DNA from: DATATB01 sp036268995
GTDB taxonomy: Bacteria > Planctomycetota > Planctomycetia > Pirellulales > PNKZ01
Reading direction: 5' to 3'
NCBI GenBank assembly: GCA_036268995.1
Contig: DATATB010000074.1
Coordinates: forward strand, 49,303 to 113,302
Length of the DNA stretch: 64,000 nt
This document shows, piece by piece, positions 59,238 to 64,000 of this stretch. Each line of letters starts with the position of its first letter. The first letter of the stretch is position 1. The notes below the pieces were generated by a model. That model made no database searches, had not been told where the DNA came from, and worked only from the letters and a program-made list of their open reading frames with translations. The translations under genes and the position numbers were made by a program.

Positions 59238-60644
59238 TTAAGCGCCGGCAAAACGTCGGCCGACGTCGGCGAATATTCCGTACATCGCGTCGAGATATTC
59301 CTGGGCTTCGGCCAGCGGCATGACCAGCGGCGGGCTGATGCGGATCACCTTGTCGGCCAGCGGGCCCAGCAGATGAATCGCCCGGCCGGCCGAGTCGCCT
59401 CGATAACACTGCTCGACGCACGCCCGGGCCACTTCGCCGGCACTGGCCTGTCCGACGGGCGCACATTCGATCCCCCACACCACGCCTTCGCCGCGCACTT
59501 GCGCCACGGTGTCCAGCGACTGGAGCCGCACGAGGCCGGCTTCGAGCACGCGCGACAGCTTTTGGGCCTGCTCCATGACCTTGCCCGAGGCGTATTCCTC
59601 CAGCGTGGCCAGGACGGCGGCGCTGGCCAGCGGGTTCGCGCTCCAAGTGTCCGAGGCCTCGCCGTATTTCATGTTGGCAAACAAGTCGGCGCGGCCGACC
59701 GCCGCGCTCACGGGCACGCCGTTGCCCAGCCCTTTGCCGAGCACGACGATATCCGGCTCGACGCCATATTCGGTGAAGGCGAACAGCGAGCCGGTGCGGC
59801 CGAAGTTGGCTTGCACTTCGTCGAGGATGAACACGATATCGTGCTCGCGGCAGAAGCGCTCGAGCAGTTGCAGGTATTCCTTCTGCGGATGATATGATCC
59901 GCCGCCGCCCAGGTAGGGCTCGGTGATCAGGCAGCAGATTTTCGAGCCCAACTCGTCCCACGCACGTTCCAGTTCAGTTTCATAAGCCGTCAGGTCGAGC
60001 GGCTGTCGGCGGTGCTCGAGATCGGCGCATTCTTCGCGTGGAAAGGCGATGAAGCGGACGCGCGGATCGCGTTCGGGGTCGCGCTCGCTGCCGGTCACGG
60101 CGCCGGCCAGGCCTTTTTTGCCGTGGAAGCCGTAGCGCGTCGACAGAATCATGTTTTCGCCTTCGCGGCGATCCATCGATGCCCACAGGGCCTTCTGAAT
60201 CGCCTCGCTGCCGCTGGCCGCCCACAGCACTTGCTCGCAGCGAGCGCCGCCCGGCTGGCCGCGCATCAGATTCAGCAACTTTTCGGTCGCTAGCAACTCG
60301 ACTTCGGTCAGCGCGTTGTAGGCATTGAGCGTCACGCCCTGGCAGAACTCTTTCGTGTCGCCCGGTGTGCCGATTTGCAGCAGCTCGGTCACCCGCCGCC
60401 ACCAGCCGGCCGGATTGTGGCCCAAATTCATCACCAGCACGCCGGAAGTGAAGTCGGCCAGCTTGCGTCCTTCGGGTGTCCAGTGATACGAGCCGGAGCT
60501 GCGAGCCAGCACCGCCATGCTGGGCGTGAACGTGCGGATCGCGTGCGGCTCGACGGCCGCCAGCCGCCGGCGAATATCGTTCGATGCGTTTTCGCCGGGA
60601 TGTTGAATGGCCGGCGGAGCGAGCGTTTCAGTCATTTGTGCCAT
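59238..60644 (-). CDS. class III aminotransferase (4-aminobutyrate/ornithine family)
   Basis: The 468-residue PLP enzyme has VLWAASGSEAIQKALWAS, YGFHGKKGLAGAVTGSE, FILDEVQANFGRTGSLFAF and the lysine motif VVLGKGLGNGVPVSAAVG. Substrate is not predictable; it may act on gamma-aminobutyrate, acetylornithine or an amino sugar. The start at 60644 has GGGGA nine bases upstream. It follows the oxidoreductase gene on the same strand with a 73-base gap, so the two are likely co-regulated by the GntR protein. Confidence 0.88.
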   Translation of the reverse strand: MAQMTETLAPPAIQHPGENASNDIRRRLAAVEPHAIRTFTPSMAVLARSSGSYHWTPEGRKLADFTSGVLVMNLGHNPAGWWRRVTELLQIGTPGDTKEFCQGVTLNAYNALTEVELLATEKLLNLMRGQPGGARCEQVLWAASGSEAIQKALWASMDRREGENMILSTRYGFHGKKGLAGAVTGSERDPERDPRVRFIAFPREECADLEHRRQPLDLTAYETELERAWDELGSKICCLITEPYLGGGGSYHPQKEYLQLLERFCREHDIVFILDEVQANFGRTGSLFAFTEYGVEPDIVVLGKGLGNGVPVSAAVGRADLFANMKYGEASDTWSANPLASAAVLATLEEYASGKVMEQAQKLSRVLEAGLVRLQSLDTVAQVRGEGVVWGIECAPVGQASAGEVARACVEQCYRGDSAGRAIHLLGPLADKVIRISPPLVMPLAEAQEYLDAMYGIFADVGRRFAGA

Positions 60645-60717
60645 GTTTAGAAATCCCCGTGTTGGGTTTGATGAATTAATAAAATTGAAATGTTGAAATC
60701 CCATTTAGCCCTGGCAT

Positions 60718-62019
60718 TCATGCCGGGTGCCTTTGCCCACCGACGCGGCCCGCATAAAGCACCTCCGGCTCGGCCCGCCCGGGCTCCCAGAGCACGAGTC
60801 CGCCGCGGGGGTGATCGACCTCGACCACGCAGTTGGGCTTACCGGCTGCATGGCGTGCCAAGATGGCTTCCATCGCTTCGACGGCCGCCACCGTCTGCCG
60901 GTCGGCCGCCAAGTCGTTGTAATCGAGCTTTCGTGCGGCGGCCAACCGCGCGGCGCGGCCTTCTGCCGGCCCGCCAAACTCGACCGTGGCCACTTCGCGC
61001 ACAAAGCGTTCCAGCACTTCGATCCCATAGCCGCGCTGGCTGCGCTGGCCCCAGGGTTCGAGAAACGTGCCGTTGTAATGATTGTTGATCGTGATCTTGC
61101 GCTCCAGCGGCGTCTTGCCCTCGATCGTGCATTCCACGCCGCGCTTGCGGCTATGGCCGTTCCACACGCCATTGTCGAACCGGAACTGCACTTCCTGCTC
61201 GACATAGCCGGGAAAATTGTCGGGCGTGACCCAACTGGTGTGGATATCAAACGCCGCCTCGCGCCGGTCGCCGTATTCGTACACCAGCCGCAGTTGCGTC
61301 GAATCCCAGGTGGGGCCATCGGCCGGGCCGACCAGCCCGCGCTGGCCGGTGCAGCTCACGCTCTTTAGCCGGCCGCCGAACGTGAAGTCGATCAGCTTGA
61401 TGTAATGCACGGCCACGTACGTTCCCGGATTGCGGCCGGTGATCCACTGCGCGAACTGCCCGCCGGAAATGCTCTTGGGCTCCAGCAGCGTGCAGTACCC
61501 GTTGTTCACGTGCCGCAGCTCGCCGTCGGCCACGAGCGTCCGCAACTTCTTGTGATCGGGATCGAGCAGCTTGTGATACACGACCTTGGCCAGCACGCCC
61601 TGGCGTTCGGCCAGCCGCTCCAGCTCGTCCAATTGGGCCAGCGACAGCACCGACGGCTTTTCCACCAGCAGGTGCTTGCCCGCCTCGAGCACTGCCTTGC
61701 TGGCCTCGAAGTGCCGATCGTCGGGCGTGGCCACGCAGACAAAATCGACTCCGCAGCCGAGCAACTGGCCGATCGAATTGGGTTCGCGAAAACTCTGGAA
61801 GTCGGCCACCTTGCCGCCCGCGGACGCCTTATAGCGATCGCTCCGCTCGCCGGTGCGGCTGGCCACTGCCACCAGCGGCACCTCGCACAGGCCGAAGGCC
61901 GCATCGTACAATCGACCGGCATGCACCTGTTCGAAGAACGGGCGATACGTTTCGTCGAAAATCATGCCCATACCGACCATGCCGGCCCGCAGCGTCCGGG
62001 TTGAATCACTGGATTTCAT
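60718..62019 (-). CDS. Gfo/Idh/MocA-family oxidoreductase
   Basis: The 433-residue protein has a Rossmann start AGMVGMGMIFDETY, the family motif LLVEKPSVLS, and a C-terminal beta-sheet domain with YVAVHYIKLIDFTFGG. Such enzymes oxidise sugars, inositols or sugar acids with NAD. The mildly irregular nucleotide loop (GMGMIF in place of GxGxxG) still has three Gly-like positions. The divergent GntR regulator suggests a catabolic operon for a sugar-like amine or acid together with the aminotransferase. Confidence 0.85.
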   Translation of the reverse strand: MKSSDSTRTLRAGMVGMGMIFDETYRPFFEQVHAGRLYDAAFGLCEVPLVAVASRTGERSDRYKASAGGKVADFQSFREPNSIGQLLGCGVDFVCVATPDDRHFEASKAVLEAGKHLLVEKPSVLSLAQLDELERLAERQGVLAKVVYHKLLDPDHKKLRTLVADGELRHVNNGYCTLLEPKSISGGQFAQWITGRNPGTYVAVHYIKLIDFTFGGRLKSVSCTGQRGLVGPADGPTWDSTQLRLVYEYGDRREAAFDIHTSWVTPDNFPGYVEQEVQFRFDNGVWNGHSRKRGVECTIEGKTPLERKITINNHYNGTFLEPWGQRSQRGYGIEVLERFVREVATVEFGGPAEGRAARLAAARKLDYNDLAADRQTVAAVEAMEAILARHAAGKPNCVVEVDHPRGGLVLWEPGRAEPEVLYAGRVGGQRHPA

Positions 62020-62073
62020 CGTTTACAGGCCCCGATATGGATGCAGTTTATGGCCGGTTGATGCCGATGGCGT

Positions 62074-62103
62074 TTGCAATTCGTGGCTTTATCTGCCTAT
62101 AAT
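62074..62103 (+). promoter_or_regulatory. sigma70-type promoter for the GntR regulator
   Basis: TTGCAA (62074-62079) and TATAAT (62098-62103) are spaced 18 bases. The start would be about 62110, giving a leader of about 50 bases to ATG 62161. This is the clearest promoter in the window. Confidence 0.65.
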
Positions 62104-62131
62104 CCAAGGTTGATGGATTTCATCGGCTTCA

Positions 62132-62147
62132 AAAGTGAACTCACTTT
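62132..62147. promoter_or_regulatory. candidate operator palindrome for the GntR regulator
   Basis: AAAGTGA-AC-TCACTTT is a perfect 7-base palindrome with a 2-base centre, about 30 bases after the -10 box and 13 bases before the start codon at 62161. Its position between promoter and start suggests autorepression; the size and symmetry suit a FadR-type dimer. Confidence 0.6.
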
Positions 62148-62160
62148 AGTGTTCTCAGTC

Positions 62161-62823
62161 ATGCTTGTCAACGAAAAATCTGCGGCCGAGGCTTCCCGCG
62201 TCGATGAGGTGTATCACGGCCTGCTGCTGCGGATTGTCCGCGGCGAGATGCCGGCCGGCATGCCGCTGAAAAGCACGCAAATCGCCCGCGAGTTGGGCGT
62301 CAGCCGCACGCCGGTGGTGCAAGCCCTGCAACGCCTGGCGGCCGACGGCATCGTGCATTTGGAGCTGAATAAGCGGGCCGTGGTGCGTCCGGGAGCCGAA
62401 AAGTGGCTGGTCGAAATCCACGAAATGCGCGAATTGCTCGAGCCGCACGCCGCTGCCCTAGCTGCCGAACGGATCAGCGAAGGCCAACTGGCCCGGCTCG
62501 AAGCCCTGGCCGCCGCGGCAGCTCCGAGTGAAAGCCTGGACTGGGCACCGCTGGCCCAGGACTTTGACTTTGCCCTGCATCTGACGATTGCCGACGCCTC
62601 CGGCAACTTCGTGCTGGCCGAGGCCATTCGCAAATGCTGGGGTTTCAAGCGGCTCTCATATGCTGCCGCCGACGAGCCGCACGAAGTGCTCGACAAGGGA
62701 TACCAGGAACATTTGGCCATTCTGCAAGCCCTGCGAGCCCGCGATCCGCTCACGGCCCGGGCCGCCATGCTCCTGCACCTGCGCTCCGCCGCCCGCCTGC
62801 GGCCGGCCGAAACCATCGTGTAG
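62161..62823 (+). CDS. GntR-family (FadR subfamily) transcription regulator
   Basis: The 220-residue protein has a winged helix (VYHGLLLRIVRGEMPAGMPL, IARELGVSRTPVVQALQRLAADGIV) followed by an all-helical FadR-type ligand domain (EIHEMRELLEPHAAALAAERI, FDFALHLTIADASGN, and HLAILQALRARDPLTARAAM). The ATG at 62161 is chosen; 62113 would read through the operator. It is divergent from the oxidoreductase/aminotransferase genes and probably controls them. The inducer is unknown. Confidence 0.88.
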   Translation: MLVNEKSAAEASRVDEVYHGLLLRIVRGEMPAGMPLKSTQIARELGVSRTPVVQALQRLAADGIVHLELNKRAVVRPGAEKWLVEIHEMRELLEPHAAALAAERISEGQLARLEALAAAAAPSESLDWAPLAQDFDFALHLTIADASGNFVLAEAIRKCWGFKRLSYAAADEPHEVLDKGYQEHLAILQALRARDPLTARAAMLLHLRSAARLRPAETIV

Positions 62824-62834
62824 TCGGGCGCGTT

Positions 62835-62902
62835 GTAGCGGAAGTCGTGAGACTTCCGACGGGTTTACCTGCGAGCTTCGGAATTCTCACGAATTCCGCT
62901 AC
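62835..62902. repeat. REP/BIME-like element (GTAG type)
   Basis: GTAG followed by hairpin CGGAAGTC-GTGA-GACTTCCG, and in inverse orientation CGGAATTC-TCAC-GAATTCCG followed by CTAC, 20 bases apart. The feet and hairpins match the REP plan. It lies between the GntR gene and the kinase gene. Confidence 0.75.
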
Positions 62903-63008
62903 CGGGCAAATGAGGCACTCGGGCTAGCTGGCTACTTCTTCGGCTGCTTTCCGCTTCCGTCGTCTCCGGCTACCATGAAGGTCGGAAAAAAATCGCGGGG
63001 GCTACGGC

Positions 63009-64000
63009 GTGTCAACATCCACCAGACAAAGCAAAGCGACTTCGCTGGTTTGGAAAGAGCTGAGCAGTTGCGTCGAGGCCTTTGTGCAGGCCTGGGACGC
63101 GGCGGTTCAGCCGCCGGATATTCGCACGCATCTCGAGGCCGTTTCGCCCGGCGTTCGCCGGCTGGCACTGGTTGAGCTGATCAAGGTCGATCTCGAGCGC
63201 CGCTGGCCGCAGCCCCCCTGGCGCCTGGGACTGGAGCAGTACGCCGCGCAGTTTCCCGAGCTGGCCGACGAGCAGGGCCTGCCAACCGACCTGATGTACG
63301 AAGAGTTTCACGTTCGCAAGCAGCAGGGCGAACCGGTCGAGGTCGACGAATTCCTGCGGCGGTTTCCCGAGCAGGCCAACGAGCTGCGCATTCTGCTGGC
63401 GGCCGAGAAGCCGGAGCTTTCGACTTCGCTGGCCGCCATGCCGAAGATCGACGAGTACCAGGCGGGGCAGCAGGTCGACGATTTTGATTTGCTCGCTCCT
63501 TTGGGCCGGGGCGCGTTTGGCAGCGTGTTTCTGGCCCGGCAGAAGACGTTGGGCCGGCTGGTGGCGCTCAAGATCTCGGCCAGCCAGGGATTCGAAAGCC
63601 AGACGCTGGCGCAGCTCGATCATCCGTACATCGTGCGCGTCTTCGATCAGCGGCATCTGGCCGATCGTCGCGTGCAGTTGATGTACATGCAGTATGTCGC
63701 CGGCGGCACGCTGGAAGGCATCGTCCGCGACGTGCGAGCCACGCCGCCGGCTTTGCGCAGCGGCAAGATCATTGCCGACAGCGTCGACGCGCAATTGGAA
63801 ACCCAGGGCGAGTCGCGGCCGGGCGATTTGCGTTTGCGGCAATATCTCGCGCGGCTGTCGTGGCCGCAGGCGGTGTGTTGGTTGGGAGCCCGCCTGGCCG
63901 AAGCCCTGGAACATGCGCATAGCCGCGGCGTGTTGCACCGCGATCTCAAGCCGGCCAACGTGCTGATGGCCGCCGATTGCACGCCAAAGCTGGCCGATTT
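63009..64000 (+). CDS. Ser/Thr protein kinase (3' end beyond the window)
   Basis: A frame from GTG 63009, with a G-rich site upstream, remains open to the edge. Its first 165 residues form an N-terminal region of a type common in planctomycete kinases (RLALVELIKVDLERRW, FPELADEQGLPTDLMYEEFHV). The kinase domain starts at about 160 with the loop PLGRGAFGSVFLARQ, Lys in VALKIS, HRDLKPANVL and the beginning of the DF(G) motif at the last bases. It is a different domain order from the kinase at 2213, with no zinc finger visible. Confidence 0.9.
   Translation, partial: MSTSTRQSKATSLVWKELSSCVEAFVQAWDAAVQPPDIRTHLEAVSPGVRRLALVELIKVDLERRWPQPPWRLGLEQYAAQFPELADEQGLPTDLMYEEFHVRKQQGEPVEVDEFLRRFPEQANELRILLAAEKPELSTSLAAMPKIDEYQAGQQVDDFDLLAPLGRGAFGSVFLARQKTLGRLVALKISASQGFESQTLAQLDHPYIVRVFDQRHLADRRVQLMYMQYVAGGTLEGIVRDVRATPPALRSGKIIADSVDAQLETQGESRPGDLRLRQYLARLSWPQAVCWLGARLAEALEHAHSRGVLHRDLKPANVLMAADCTPKLAD

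Noticed and set aside
1..64000. CRISPR array
   Set aside because: Repeats in the window are inverted and dispersed, not regularly spaced direct repeats, and no cas gene was recognised.
1..64000. tRNA, rRNA and other RNA genes
   Set aside because: No cloverleaf or rRNA sequence was recognised by eye; a covariance search would be needed to exclude short RNAs.

Overview
The window looks like chromosome from a high-GC planctomycete of the Pirellulales/Rhodopirellula type. The evidence is the gene style rather than any marker: membrane Ser/Thr kinases fused to other domains, ECF sigma factors, PQQ-type beta-propeller and Gfo/Idh/MocA proteins, small secreted Cys-rich proteins, a DUF1080-like fold, and many palindromic repeats. 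No rRNA, tRNA, CRISPR array or intact transposon was recognised. The first gene (5' end) and the last gene (3' end) run off the window.

Layout. 1-9.3 kb: a beta-propeller protein, a stand-alone RNA polymerase alpha-CTD protein, an ECF sigma factor followed by a zinc-finger/kinase/SUMF1 fusion protein, a transposase remnant, an SDR dehydrogenase and a polytopic membrane protein. 9.7-24.5 kb: a sugar-phosphate cluster on one strand (class II aldolase-like protein, gnd, zwf, rpiA, ackA, xfp, a histidine phosphatase, pgm, polyphosphate glucokinase, pgi, a DUF2090 aldolase-like protein, rpe). Together these can take glucose to glucose-6-P, through the oxidative pentose phosphate branch to xylulose-5-P, split that with phosphoketolase and recover ATP through acetate kinase. 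24.5-36.2 kb: a UvrB/C-motif protein, purK-purE, acyl-CoA dehydrogenase, ArfB, a two-gene ABC-ATPase plus nuclease-like module, a second beta-propeller protein and a HEAT-repeat protein.

36.2-44.2 kb is the most accessory part. A three-gene, translationally coupled cassette starts with a stand-alone HYD1-type ADP-ribosyltransferase toxin domain. It lies directly against an Ebo-type gene set (TatD hydrolase EboB, nucleotide pyrophosphatase-like, UbiA EboC, TIM-barrel isomerases). 44.2-64 kb: a 1212-residue FHA/coiled-coil membrane protein, a DksA-like protein, an HtrA protease, nucleoside hydrolase, trpD, a DUF4118-PAS protein, a P-II protein lacking Tyr51, an internally duplicated transporter, the queuosine genes queE-queC and queF, a HEPN gene pair, a nucleoside deaminase, an aminotransferase/oxidoreductase pair with a divergent GntR regulator that has a visible promoter and operator, and the start of another kinase.

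A second layer is a population of small palindromic elements. Three have the GTAG foot plus inverted hairpin pair typical of REP/BIME elements, and at least three other families occur in two copies. Two elements lie in frame inside real genes (the SUMF1 domain and acetate kinase), and one supplies the stop codon of a gene. The strongest candidates for undescribed biology are the HYD1 cassette (36275-37520), the ATPase/nuclease pair (30339-31942) and the HEPN pair (57582-58594).
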